Source: Bacillus alkalicellulosilyticus | Lineage (GTDB): Bacteria > Bacillota > Bacilli > Bacillales > Bacillaceae_F | Length of the DNA stretch: 64,000 nucleotides | Assembly (NCBI RefSeq): GCF_002019795.1 | Contig: NZ_KV917381.1 | Span: 2,698,068-2,762,067 of the forward strand | Direction of reading: 5' to 3' | In this document: one piece after another, positions 45,364-55,300 of the stretch | Layout of the letters: each line of letters begins with the position of its first letter | Position numbering within the stretch: the stretch's first letter is position 1 | Made by a program: the position numbers and the translations under genes | The notes under the pieces: generated by a model | What the model was told of the DNA's origin: nothing | Database searches by the model: none | The model's input: the letters and a program-made list of their open reading frames with translations, nothing else

Positions 45364-46623
45364 TTAGTGGGAATAATAATCTTGCTCAGGTCCTACCTGT
45401 TCATTTTCGTGTTGAGCAAACGATTTTAAAGTATCTTGTCCTGTTACCCGAGTATGGTGCATATGGTCCATCAAATACCTCACAAACACCTCATCTCTCA
45501 CCAAAGCTACACCAAAGTGCCTCTTTAAGTGATGCTCTGCTTCGGTGAACGTAGCAAACAATTGCTGCATCGGTATTTTATTTCGCTCAACATTCCAACC
45601 ATCTTCATGCGCATAAATGAAAAATTGGTCCTGTTCGTTGTTTTCATATAAACTTCCCAGCTTTGATTCTTTATGATTATACCGATTTCGAAAAGCATCA
45701 ACACGTAACGGGTCGAGTTCAAATGGCTCTGCTACGTACAACTTATAAGCTTCATTCGATAACGAACAACCCGAGGCTTTCGCATGCCCGCCTCCTCCAT
45801 ATTGATTTGCTATGGCTGACACATCGACATGGTCGTGAATCGTTCGTAAGCTCATTCTCTTGCCACCCACATTAACAAGTGCAATGTAATCAATATGTGG
45901 GTTGTTTTTCCCTAATTCATTTCCTAGTTCAGAATGATATGATTCAGCATGAACAATTCCTATACAATAGTCCCCAATAAACGTTTGTACCATTTCTCTC
46001 CGTTTTTTTCGCACATATCGTTCAATTTTATCTTCTTCCATATCAAGGATTTTCACTTCAAAATCATCAAATTGAAACTCTTGATTTTGTTTTATTCGTT
46101 GAATGATTCTTTCTTCAAATTCATCAATTGAAATCATAAAAAATAAATCATTTAATCGTTTTGCCATCGTGTTATTATTGGCATCCCATTCCCATGTATC
46201 ATATTGCCTTACTAATTCAACAAATTGGTCGAGACCCTTCGAACGGTCTAATAGACTATGTTCAATAAGGTGTTCATAAAAAAGAGACGTAGCTGAACAA
46301 AGCCTTCCATCCTCATACTCTACTTTAACATGACCCCATTCATGGTTATTAAAGTGAAGCGCTGTTTTATGATGGTCAATTAACGTAATGTTCCACCCGT
46401 CTTGAACATGTTGGTCAATTCGTTTTTCAACTTTCTCATGAACCGATAAATCTGTGATAAAGGCACTATCCTCTTTTCTTCCTTTTTCTAAAAATCGTTC
46501 GACCTGGTAGTCTAAACTTGATACGGAATTATAGCGAATCTCAACGTTTTCTCCAAATGCTATTTTGGCAACAATCCCACAACCTACCCCATCTAAATCG
46601 TTATGTGAAAATAAACGATACAT
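45364..46623 (-). CDS. nrnB: DHH-family nanoRNase/phosphoesterase (NrnB-like)
   Basis: A 419-aa protein with DHH motifs: FSHNDLDGVGCG (residues 5-16), LIDHHKT near 80, and a C-terminal DHHA1 block YGGGGHAKASG. The opening MYRLFSHNDLDG matches B. subtilis NrnB (YngD), which degrades short RNAs. ATG 46623 has GGAGGAGGG directly upstream; the longer frame to 46701 has no ribosome site. Confidence 0.88.
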   Translation of the reverse strand: MYRLFSHNDLDGVGCGIVAKIAFGENVEIRYNSVSSLDYQVERFLEKGRKEDSAFITDLSVHEKVEKRIDQHVQDGWNITLIDHHKTALHFNNHEWGHVKVEYEDGRLCSATSLFYEHLIEHSLLDRSKGLDQFVELVRQYDTWEWDANNNTMAKRLNDLFFMISIDEFEERIIQRIKQNQEFQFDDFEVKILDMEEDKIERYVRKKRREMVQTFIGDYCIGIVHAESYHSELGNELGKNNPHIDYIALVNVGGKRMSLRTIHDHVDVSAIANQYGGGGHAKASGCSLSNEAYKLYVAEPFELDPLRVDAFRNRYNHKESKLGSLYENNEQDQFFIYAHEDGWNVERNKIPMQQLFATFTEAEHHLKRHFGVALVRDEVFVRYLMDHMHHTRVTGQDTLKSFAQHENEQVGPEQDYYSH

Positions 46624-46689
46624 AAACACCCTCCTCCTATGTAATCCTTTAGTAGTATGATCAATAATATAGGAAAACATGATAGAGAA

Positions 46690-46716
46690 AGCAGGTGCCA
46701 AAATTGACCACCTGCT
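46690..46716 (-). terminator. Terminator after the DUF4349 lipoprotein gene
   Basis: AGCAGGTG / CACCTGCT, 8-bp stem with an 11-nt loop, then TTCTCT on the minus strand. Confidence 0.6.
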
Positions 46717-46730
46717 TAGTCAAACAATTG

Positions 46731-47705
46731 TTATTCGTTAGTCGAAATATTTTTAGCTTTCTTTTTTCGAATGAACACCGTTATAAAAAACGCAACGAAT
46801 AGAATTGGTAAAAAGACCGGTGATAAGCCAATGGCTAAAATAACAAGTGATGAAAACAAGCTAATGATTCCATTTACACTATCCATAAATAAGCTTTTTG
46901 CTTTCACCCACGTATTTAAGTTTTCAGTATCTTGTATTGAAGCAACGTTAACTTGGCGCTCATGCAAATCCATACTTATTGTCGAAAAGGATACATTGTT
47001 TTCTAAATACTTCATTCTCCCTTTTAGCTGTTCTATTTCTTCTTGAACTCTCCCTAAGTCATTAGAAATTTTCAATAAATCTTCTGTTTTTTCCGCTTCC
47101 TCCATAAAAGATAGCAGCCTTTTCTCGACGGCTTCTTTTGAACGTAGTCTAGATTCTAAATCGACATACTCCTCTGTTACATCTTGACCAGAAACTGTTC
47201 TCTCTTCTACTTTTATACTGTTTGTCTCAATCTCCGTTAGTAATGGGTCAAAGCTTTTTTGTGGAACTTTTACAACCATCCGACCATAAATGTCTCCCTC
47301 CCCATGATTGTAAACGTTAGATTCGACAACATAGCCCCCAACAGCACTTACTTTTTCTCTTATCTGTTCTGTCATTTTCTGATAACTTTTCACTTCAAGG
47401 GAGAGGAAAGCATTATAAATCACCATTCTCTCAGAAGCACTGACTCTCTCAGTTGCTAATGTAGAAGGTTCAGCAGGTTCTGCAAGTTGACGCTCTTGAA
47501 ATTCTACGTCATCAACAGCACCCTCCCCCTCAAATTTATTCGCTAGTGCAAAGTCATATTCAGCTTGGGTATCCATAGCCGCTTCCTCTGCCATGTCATA
47601 CCCCATTGATGGGCTTTCTGTTGCTTCATCATAACTGCCGCCGCACCCGCTTAAGAATAATAGTATGACCAAAAATAGCATGCTTCCTATCTTACTTGTT
47701 TTCAT
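46731..47705 (-). CDS. DUF4349 lipoprotein
   Basis: A 324-aa protein with a lipobox LFLSGC (Cys21), an acidic linker and the DUF4349 core: YNAFLSLEVKSYQKM, VGGYVVESNVYN, VKVPQKSFDPLLTEI and VTEEYVDLESRLRSKEA. A coiled coil follows, then a C-terminal transmembrane helix (about 285-310) with a basic tail. It is thus anchored at both ends. Function not established. GGGGG precedes the ATG. Confidence 0.85.
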   Translation of the reverse strand: MKTSKIGSMLFLVILLFLSGCGGSYDEATESPSMGYDMAEEAAMDTQAEYDFALANKFEGEGAVDDVEFQERQLAEPAEPSTLATERVSASERMVIYNAFLSLEVKSYQKMTEQIREKVSAVGGYVVESNVYNHGEGDIYGRMVVKVPQKSFDPLLTEIETNSIKVEERTVSGQDVTEEYVDLESRLRSKEAVEKRLLSFMEEAEKTEDLLKISNDLGRVQEEIEQLKGRMKYLENNVSFSTISMDLHERQVNVASIQDTENLNTWVKAKSLFMDSVNGIISLFSSLVILAIGLSPVFLPILFVAFFITVFIRKKKAKNISTNE

Positions 47706-47825
47706 TAAAATTGCCCCCTAATAGTTGCTTTTTTCTGTAAGACGTTTACTAACAGGGAAAGGTTTCAAAACATGGAAAATTAATAAATATTAATTGAAAA
47801 GTGCATGTGTATGTATCCATGAAAG

Positions 47826-47868
47826 AGGGTGGAACAAAAGTTTATTTCCTTTTGTTCCACCCTATATT
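47826..47868 (-). terminator. Hairpin family A copy; terminator of the DUF2680 gene
   Basis: AGGGTGGAACAAAAG / CTTTTGTTCCACCCT, perfect 15-bp stem with an 8-nt loop. Confidence 0.7.
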
Positions 47869-47870
47869 CA

Positions 47871-48188
47871 TTATTCATTATGGTGCGGTTTATGTTTATC
47901 CCATTTTGGAAGAAAGTGATTACCTTCTAATTTCTCAAAATGAAGGTCCATATGTGATTTAATCTTTTCTCCTTTTTCTTCTGAGAAGACACCAAATTCC
48001 ACATACTTATCAATCACTTCTTTTTTCATAGTAAAAATCTCTTGATATAACTCTCCTAATTCTCCCTTTTGTTCTTCAGTTAACTCAATTTTCGTTTCTG
48101 TTTCAATGCCTTGCTCTTCTGCTGAAACACTACTTCCCATTGAAAGTAAAGACCCAACAATGGCAAGGGATGCAAATATTTTCTTCAT
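47871..48188 (-). CDS. DUF2680 (YckD-like) secreted protein
   Basis: A 105-aa protein with a cleavable signal peptide (to about SVSAEE) and a helical DUF2680-type body containing LTEEQKGELGELYQEIF and VFSEEKGEKIKSHMD. It ends in a His-rich tail (KHKPHHNE), so metal binding is possible. Function unknown in the family. AGGAG lies upstream. Confidence 0.75.
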   Translation of the reverse strand: MKKIFASLAIVGSLLSMGSSVSAEEQGIETETKIELTEEQKGELGELYQEIFTMKKEVIDKYVEFGVFSEEKGEKIKSHMDLHFEKLEGNHFLPKWDKHKPHHNE

Positions 48189-48325
48189 CTAAACACTCCT
48201 TTTTAAAGAATACCTTACGTAGTCTTTGTTTTTTGTTTGGTTTTTATGTTAACTTTGGCAATAAAGTGAGGTCACTGGAAGTAAGGTAACCAATTACTTA
48301 TGTGCACATAGGCCCTCTTTGTCGT

Positions 48326-48354
48326 GAGTAAAACAACATAAAAATAGCATACTA
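48326..48354 (+). promoter_or_regulatory. SigG-like promoter before the BCCT carrier
   Basis: GAGTA (48326-48330), 17-bp spacer, CATACTA (48348-48354). The -10 and spacing equal those of the SASP promoter; the -35 differs by one base. Confidence 0.35.
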
Positions 48355-48385
48355 TCAATAGTTGATTTATGAAGGGATGGAAATT

Positions 48386-49954
48386 ATGGACAATCAAAGA
48401 TTAGGACCTGTATTTTACATATCAGTTTCAATAATCACCATTTTTGTATTATGGGGGTTTATCCTTCCAGACCATTTGGATCGTGTGGCTGATACTGCTC
48501 TTGCATTTACGACTACTTCATTTGGGTGGTTTTATTTATTTGCTACGTTTATTTTCTTAGCTTTTGCCTTTTATTTAGCCTTTGGACCATATGGCAGAAT
48601 TAAATTAGGTGAAGACGACGATGAACCTGATTATTCATATTACACATGGTTTGCTATGTTATTCTCTGCTGGAATGGGTATCGGTTTAGTGTTCTGGGGA
48701 GTGGCTGAGCCTATCTATCATTTCATTACTCCACCTCTTCCTGAAGTCGCAGGTCAAACACCTGAAGCTGCTCGTTTAGCTCTTAGGTATTCATTTTTTC
48801 ACTGGGGGTTACATCCGTGGGCCATTTATACGGTCGTCGGACTTGCTTTAGCCTATGCCCAATTTCGAAAAGGAGAATCCGGCCTAATTAGTTCGACTTT
48901 TCGACCATTAATCGGGGATAGAGTAGAAGGTCCTTTAGGGAAAAGCATAGATACGTTAGCTGCGATTGCCACTGCTTTCGGTGTTGCTACCTCTTTAGGA
49001 TTAGGAACATTGCAAATTAACGGAGGTCTCACTCATGTTTTAGGTATCCCTAATACGATTAATACACAGCTCGTAATCATTGCCGTTGTTACCGTTCTTT
49101 ATATGCTCTCAGCTACAACAGGATTAAATAAAGGAATTCGTTATTTAAGTAACCTCAATCTTGGATTAGCTGGGGGATTATTGCTTTTTGTTCTTCTTGC
49201 TGGACCAACCTTTTTTATTTTAGATGCCTTTACTACCACTCTAGGTGGATATTTAGGAAACATCATCCCGATGAGTTTTCGAATGACTCCATTCTCTCAA
49301 GGAACATGGGTAGGTGCTTGGACCTTATTTTATTGGGCGTGGTGGATTGCTTGGGCTCCATTTGTTGGAACCTTTATTGCCCGCGTTTCCAAAGGCCGCA
49401 CAATAAAGGAATTTGTTCTTGGGGTTTTGCTTGTACCAACCCTCTTAGGAACACTTTGGTTCACCGCTTTTGGCGGGTCAGCGATTTTCTTTGACTTATT
49501 TAAAAATGGAGCGATTTCAGATGCTGTCAGCAATGATGTTACGACTGCGTTATTTATTACTCTTCAACAGCTGCCTTTAGGAATGATTCTAGCTGTTCTT
49601 GCGACACTGCTAATCATTACTTTTTTCATTACTTCCGCAGATTCAGCAACATTTGTACTTGGTATGTTAACGTCAAATGGGGTATTAAATCCTGCCACTC
49701 GGACAAAAATCATTTGGGGTGTTCTTCAATCTTCAATTGCAGCCGTTCTTCTATGGAGCGGTGGATTAGGTGGCTTACAAACAGCATCCATCGTAGCCGC
49801 CCTACCATTTGCTGTAATTATGTTATTGATGGTTATCTCCCTAAACAAAGCACTTAATCTTGAAGCAAAAGAAGAAAGACGAAAAGAAAAAAGAAGAATA
49901 AAAAAAATAGACGAACTCCTAAAAGAAAGCGAAAACAAAGATAAGAGGTTCTGA
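48386..49954 (+). CDS. BCCT-family betaine/choline/carnitine transporter
   Basis: A 522-aa sodium- or proton-coupled osmolyte importer with 12 helices. It has the glycine stretch GMGIGLVFWGVAEP and the BCCT signature FYWAWWIAWAPFVGTFIARVSKGRT. A charged C-terminal tail (EERRKEKRRIKK) may sense osmotic state, as in BetP. ATG 48386 follows GGGATGG; the longer in-frame start at 48362 has no clear site. Glycine betaine is the usual substrate. Confidence 0.9.
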   Translation: MDNQRLGPVFYISVSIITIFVLWGFILPDHLDRVADTALAFTTTSFGWFYLFATFIFLAFAFYLAFGPYGRIKLGEDDDEPDYSYYTWFAMLFSAGMGIGLVFWGVAEPIYHFITPPLPEVAGQTPEAARLALRYSFFHWGLHPWAIYTVVGLALAYAQFRKGESGLISSTFRPLIGDRVEGPLGKSIDTLAAIATAFGVATSLGLGTLQINGGLTHVLGIPNTINTQLVIIAVVTVLYMLSATTGLNKGIRYLSNLNLGLAGGLLLFVLLAGPTFFILDAFTTTLGGYLGNIIPMSFRMTPFSQGTWVGAWTLFYWAWWIAWAPFVGTFIARVSKGRTIKEFVLGVLLVPTLLGTLWFTAFGGSAIFFDLFKNGAISDAVSNDVTTALFITLQQLPLGMILAVLATLLIITFFITSADSATFVLGMLTSNGVLNPATRTKIIWGVLQSSIAAVLLWSGGLGGLQTASIVAALPFAVIMLLMVISLNKALNLEAKEERRKEKRRIKKIDELLKESENKDKRF

Positions 49955-49972
49955 CAAAAGGTTGTTTTTTGA

Positions 49973-50013
49973 GGGCACTGAAAAAGTTAGGTTTTTAACT
50001 TTTTCAGTGCCCT
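49973..50013. terminator. Hairpin family B copy; terminator of BCCT gene
   Basis: GGGCACTGAAAAAGTT / AACTTTTTCAGTGCCC, 16-bp perfect stem with a short loop. Confidence 0.72.
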
Positions 50014-50014
50014 C

Positions 50015-50078
50015 TAAGCAATGTGCGTAACCGTTGCATTTTTTAAAAGCCTGCTACGAGTGGAGCCATTGCAACCAT
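50015..50078. repeat. Dispersed structured repeat, copy 4 (short)
   Basis: Outer arms GCAATG / CATTGC with loop strands TGCGTAAC and AGTGGAGC; the central hairpin is missing. The left side is almost identical to copy 2. Confidence 0.65.
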
Positions 50079-50086
50079 AATTAAAG

Positions 50087-50130
50087 GCATTGAAAAAGTT
50101 GGTTTGTACTTTTTCAGTGGCCTCTACCTT
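50087..50130. repeat. Hairpin family B, diverged copy
   Basis: GGCATTGAAAAAGTTGG and ACTTTTTCAGTGGCC, with the same order of elements as the hairpin at 49973. Confidence 0.55.
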
Positions 50131-50146
50131 TTGTCAGACACTCCAA

Positions 50147-50222
50147 GCAATGAGCGTAACCGACACCTTCTTTTAAATTGAGTTGTGAGTGAGGTTCTCA
50201 ATTGCCTTCTTTGATAGTCCCC
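50147..50222. repeat. Dispersed structured repeat, copy 5 (3' truncated)
   Basis: Left side GCAATG-AGCGTAAC-CGACACCTTCTTTTAAA and central hairpin AATTGAG / CTCAATT around TGTGAGTGAGGTT. The right outer arm and AGCGAAGC strand are absent. Confidence 0.6.
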
Positions 50223-50254
50223 AAATACTATATTACCCTTTTATCAATAGTAAC

Positions 50255-50293
50255 GGTTACCCTTGAACATACTCCATGGGTAACCTTTTTTTG
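50255..50293 (+). terminator. Orphan terminator
   Basis: GGTTACCC / GGGTAACC with a 15-nt loop and seven T residues, 100 bp upstream of the next gene; no gene directly precedes it. Confidence 0.7.
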
Positions 50294-50393
50294 ATGATTT
50301 TTATGTTCTTAAAAATATCATACATTGTTCACCATTTCACATAGTAGACTTTGTTACTCTAATATAGAAGAACTTATTCAGGAGGGATTTTAA

Positions 50394-51518
50394 GTGAAAA
50401 TAAGTAACCTATTTTGGACAACTTTTATCATTATCTTCTTTTTAATCTCATTAGCTTCTGTGTTTATTATGTCTTTCCAAAAACCAATTAACGCTAATGA
50501 AAATGAAGTAACTCAAGTCTTTTCGTTTACTCTTGAGGGTTGCGGAACATGCATTACCGCTGACCAGGAAATCGAGAAGCTAAAAGAACTTTATCCTGAT
50601 TTTAATTATGTTTCATACAGTGTTTATTCGGATACCGCCATGCTAGAAGCATATGGTATTGAACAGCATCCTACTGTCCTATTCTTAAATCATGCAGGAC
50701 AAGAATTAGGTAGGGTAGAACGCGACAATTCACTTGCTGATTATACGGCAAAGATACAATCACTACAAGAACAAAATCTCGAACCGATTACAAGTTACCA
50801 AGTGACTCCTCCTTCAGGCAGTACACTTGCTACTCTTTATTATTATAATAACGCAGTCGGGAAATACAGTCAGGTAAATCAGTTTATCGAGCAAAAAACT
50901 TCAGTAAAATATCCAAAGATAGCAACAATTCACAAGTTATTTTCTTTATCTGAAGATTTACCTGATACGTTAGAGAATCCATTTGAAAAGATTGAATTTG
51001 TTGAAATGCGGGGGCAAAACGGGATAACTACAATTACATTATCTGATTCCTACTCAGACATATCTCAGACCGTAAAAGGTATTTACATTGCCGAAACTAT
51101 CGCCTTAACGATGCTTTCCTTTGCTGATGTCGATGCTGTGCAAATCATTTCAAACGGTTATGAAAGTGAGGTTTTTACTTTTGATATGCTGGAACCAAAA
51201 GTAGCCAAGTCAAATGAATACGTTTATGAACCTAAAGAAGACTGGTCACCAAACGTTGCGGTCTATGAGTACAATATGAACATCCTCCATCACCAAGATA
51301 TTAAGCAATTGCCATGTTATTGCGGGTGTGAAAAGATAGGACACACTAGTAACCATAACTGCTTTTTTAGTGATTCAACTGATGACCGACTGATTGATCA
51401 GCATGGTGAATACTGTAATGTTTGTTTAGATATTACCAACACTTATATGAATGGCAAAAAAGAAAACATGTCAATCCAACAAATTCAATCCCTACTTAAA
51501 CAGATGTACGAATTATAA
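50394..51518 (+). CDS. Membrane-anchored thioredoxin-like / GerMN-like / PCYCGC fusion protein
   Basis: A 374-aa protein from GTG 50394 (AGGAGGG upstream). An N-terminal membrane anchor (about 7-28) is followed by a thioredoxin-like domain with a CGTC active site (Cys50, Cys53) and a cis-Pro in EQHPTVLFLN. The middle region (about 145-270) has a segment ETIALTMLSFADVDAVQIIS that resembles GerMN domains. The C-terminal domain holds PCYCGC (307-312) and further CxxC pairs (CNVC), as in PCYCGC-family lipoproteins. I have not met this three-part combination; redox or copper handling at the cell surface is inferred. Confidence 0.78.
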   Translation: MKISNLFWTTFIIIFFLISLASVFIMSFQKPINANENEVTQVFSFTLEGCGTCITADQEIEKLKELYPDFNYVSYSVYSDTAMLEAYGIEQHPTVLFLNHAGQELGRVERDNSLADYTAKIQSLQEQNLEPITSYQVTPPSGSTLATLYYYNNAVGKYSQVNQFIEQKTSVKYPKIATIHKLFSLSEDLPDTLENPFEKIEFVEMRGQNGITTITLSDSYSDISQTVKGIYIAETIALTMLSFADVDAVQIISNGYESEVFTFDMLEPKVAKSNEYVYEPKEDWSPNVAVYEYNMNILHHQDIKQLPCYCGCEKIGHTSNHNCFFSDSTDDRLIDQHGEYCNVCLDITNTYMNGKKENMSIQQIQSLLKQMYEL

Positions 51519-51582
51519 ATAATTGTGCACCAATAGGAATTTTGTTACCATAATAGTATTCTTTTAGAAGAGGTGAGATGAG

Positions 51583-52287
51583 TTGAGTGAAGTTGAGATG
51601 AGTAAAGATGTAGAGTTAGACCGTATTATTTTTATCGGTAGGAACTTTGATGAATATCTTCATATGTTCGGTCTTTCCCCCAAAGAGTTACAAGGGTTGC
51701 GAATTCTTGATTGTCCTGCAGGTGCCTGTTCGTTTACAGCCCATGCCAATCAGCAAGGAATAGATGTAACCGCTTGTGATATTGCCTACGCACACGATGT
51801 AGACAATTTACGCAAAAAAGGAATTAATGATATTGTTTATTCTGCTTCGGTATTAGAAAAGACAAAAGAAAAATATGTTTGGGATTATTTTAAAAGCGTC
51901 AAGGAACTCAGTCACGTAAGACGTGTTGCCTTAGAGGATTGTACGAGTGATATGTTAAGGAGACCCGAACGCTATCATTTTGTGACGCTTCCTACACTTC
52001 CTTATAAAGACAATGAGTTTGACCTGATTCTATCTGCTCATTTCCTTTTCATGTATGCAGACCGATTATCTTACGAGGAACATGTTCAAACTGTGAATGA
52101 ATTGATACGAGTCGCAAAGAAAGAAGTACGGATTTTCCCGCTCGTTGACTTACATGGCCAACGGTACCTTCACCTTGACGAGTTAATCGACGAACTTAAG
52201 CAGAAAAACTTGAAGGTTCGTGAAGAGAAAGTAAACTATGAATTTCAAAAAAACGCGAACTCAATGCTAGTTATAACAAAAAATTGA
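51583..52287 (+). CDS. SAM-dependent methyltransferase-like protein
   Basis: A 234-aa protein from TTG 51583 (AGAGGTGAG upstream; the ATG at 51578 runs into a stop). A variant motif I, LDCPAGACSFTAHA, replaces the Gly-rich loop, then CDIAYAH ends strand 2, and LPYKDNEFDLILSAHFLFMY is the motif II/III block seen in class I methyltransferases. Substrate unknown. Confidence 0.65.
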   Translation: MSEVEMSKDVELDRIIFIGRNFDEYLHMFGLSPKELQGLRILDCPAGACSFTAHANQQGIDVTACDIAYAHDVDNLRKKGINDIVYSASVLEKTKEKYVWDYFKSVKELSHVRRVALEDCTSDMLRRPERYHFVTLPTLPYKDNEFDLILSAHFLFMYADRLSYEEHVQTVNELIRVAKKEVRIFPLVDLHGQRYLHLDELIDELKQKNLKVREEKVNYEFQKNANSMLVITKN

Positions 52288-52328
52288 TTGACCCCAGATT
52301 CTTTCAACTTTCTGATTATATTAAAAAA

Positions 52329-52370
52329 GTGCTGCAGCGGATATCAACCATCCTTGCAGCACCTTTTCGT
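52329..52370. terminator. Bidirectional terminator
   Basis: GTGCTGCAGCGGAT / ATCCTTGCAGCAC with a short loop, A run on one side and CTTTTCG on the other; between convergent genes. Confidence 0.75.
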
Positions 52371-52375
52371 ATTCT

Positions 52376-55300
52376 TTAACGCTCTCTTTCTACTTCTTCA
52401 TCCGCTTCATTGTATTTTTGCATCGCTAGCTTAAATTTCTTGCGAGAGTTTTTCATGCTTGATACTAAGCTATAAATAACAGGAATAACAACGAGTGTTA
52501 ATAACGTTGAAGTGAATAATCCACCGATAACTGCAATTGCCATAGGAGCTTGTAATTCAGTTCCTTCTCCTGCACCAATCGCAAGTGGTAATAGACCTAG
52601 CATGGTAGTTAAGGCTGTCATAATAATCGGACGTAAGCGAGTTAAGCCTGCTTGAACAAGTGCTTCTCGTACAGCTAATCCACGCTCTCTTAGTTGGTTT
52701 GTGTAATCAATAAAGACAATCGCATTATTAACAACAATACCAACGAGAATAATAATCCCGATAAAGGCTGTAATTCCAAAAGCGTATCCGGTTGTCAGTA
52801 AACCTAAAATCACACCCGTAACCGCTAATGGTAATGTGAACATAATGATCAATGGCTGTACTAACGATTCAAATTGACTCGCCATAACCATATAAACGAA
52901 TACAATTGCTAGGACTAAGGCCAGTAGTAAACTTGCAAAAGCCTCATCCATCATTTCCGCTCCACCTGCAACTTTAATCGTAAAACGTTCGGTATCAATG
53001 TTTAAATCGGAAATCATATCATCGATTGTTACCTGTACATTTCTAGAAACAGTTCCCATATCTTGCCCTTCGAACGTCGCACTAACAATAATTGAATCCT
53101 GCTGGTTTTCTCTGACGACGGTCACAGGACCAATACCACGAACCACTTCACCTATGTCCTTTAAGGCCACTTCTTCCCCTGTTTGAGTCGCAATCATAAA
53201 GTTTTCTATCGCTTTTTTTGAATTTGATACGTCATCCATTATGACTCGTACTTCCGTATCAAAAATCATTGCAGCTACTGTTCCTTGTAATGCTTGATTG
53301 ACTGATGTTGCCACTTGATGTGCTGTGAGACCATATTTGAAAGCTTCCTCTTTATCAACAATGTATTGGTATTCCGGTTTACCATCAACTACACTATCGG
53401 TTACCGTACGAATTTCCTCTACATCAGCTAAGCGTTCGGTTAACTCTCTTGAATACTCTTCAAGTTGGTCTCTATCATTTCCTAATAACATGACCTCTAT
53501 AGCATTTGGAGCCCCACTCATCGCTTCCATCGAGTTACTCACATTAAATGTAATCTCTGCTTCATGTTGGAGTGACTCTACCTTTTCTTCTATATCTGAC
53601 ATGACTCTTTCTGTTGCGCGAGTTCGTTCATCACTCTTAATGAGATTAATCGTTATGCTTCCTTGGTTTTCACCGCTACCTGTTGCCGCTGCCATAAAGG
53701 GATCAGAGTTCCCTACCGAAGTAGTGACGACATCGACTTCTGTTGCTGCTAATATTTCTTCTTCAATATCTTTAACGACCTCAAGTGTACTCTCTAGACT
53801 TGCTCCTTCTGGTAACTCGATATCGACAGTAAACATTCCTTCATCCTGTGATGGCATGAATTCTGTTCCGACTAGCGGAGCGGCTGATATCGAACCTACA
53901 AAGATAACACCAGCAATAAGCAATGTTACGAGTCTATGGTTTAGCGCCCATGTAATCATAGATTTATAGATTCGATTTTCTTTTGGTTCTTTGATTTTAT
54001 CATGCTTTAATAATAATCCTCCCAATGTTGGAACTACCGTTAAAGCGACAGCCCACGAGGCAAGTAACGCAAACGTTACAGTAAGAGCAAGCTCTTTGAA
54101 TAGCTCACCGACCATTCCACCAACAAAAACAATAGGAAGGAAGACAGATAATGTAGTTAGCATCGAAGCTGTTACCGCACCACTTACTTCTTTCGCTCCT
54201 TGTACAGCAGCTTCTTTTCTAGACTTTGTTTTTCCTAAATGGCGATAAATATTTTCTAACACGACTATCGCATTATCAACAAGCATACCGACCCCAAGTG
54301 CCAATCCACCTAAAGACATAATATTTAACGACATCCCGGAGAAAAACATCAGTATAAACGTTGAAATCACCGAAAACGGAATGGCTACACCTACAATAAT
54401 TGTCGCTCGAATTGAACGTAAGAATACTAGAATCACAGCGACTGCAAAGATACCACCAAAAATTAAGGCAAGAGAGACATTGGATACCGATTGCTGGATA
54501 ACATCGCCTTGGTCCATCGAAACCGCAAATCGAAGTTCACTATGATTCTTTTTAATAGAATTAAGACGGTCTTGAACACTATTTGATACCTCAACTGTAT
54601 TAGCGGTTCCTCCTTTTTGAATGCTAATCAAGAGGCTTTCTTTTCCATTTGTTCTTGCCATTGAAGCAACATCTTTAGGCACTATAGAGACATCAGCTAC
54701 ATCTCCTAGTGTGACAACCTCTAACTCTTCTCCTGGTATGATGCTAACAGGTAGCTCCTGCAGTGCATCAATAGATTCTACCTTGGCTAACACACGAAGA
54801 TTTAGCTTTTCTCCACCTTCTTCAATAATCCCACCAGGGAACGTTAGGTTGTTTCCTTGAATCAATTGAACAATTTGTTGCTGTGATAAGTTATACTCAC
54901 TTAAATCCTCTTCTTTTAAAGACACTAAAATTTCTTCTTCAAAACCACCAATCACATTGACACTTGCTACACCATCCACCGTTTGTAATTGTGGTACGAT
55001 CACTTCATCAATCATTTCTTGAAGATGAGCTACATCATCCCCATTAGAAATAGCAAACTGAATAATTGGCATCATCGTCGGATCAAATTTTACTATCATT
55101 GGTTGTCCAACACCATCTGCGAGCTGGACTAACCCAAGCGATGTGCTTAAATCCTCTCTTACTTCAGAAATGTTCGTCCCCCACTCATATTGAGCAATGA
55201 TTAGGGACGAATTGGAGCTACTTCTCGACTGCATCGTTTGCAGACCAGAGCTTGTTCCAACTACATCCTCAATGGGTTTGGTCACCATTTCTGCGACTTC

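Noticed and set aside
53325-53969. 214-aa open frame opposite the RND pump gene
   Set aside because: Antisense shadow of a well-supported gene; no ribosome site and no recognisable protein features.
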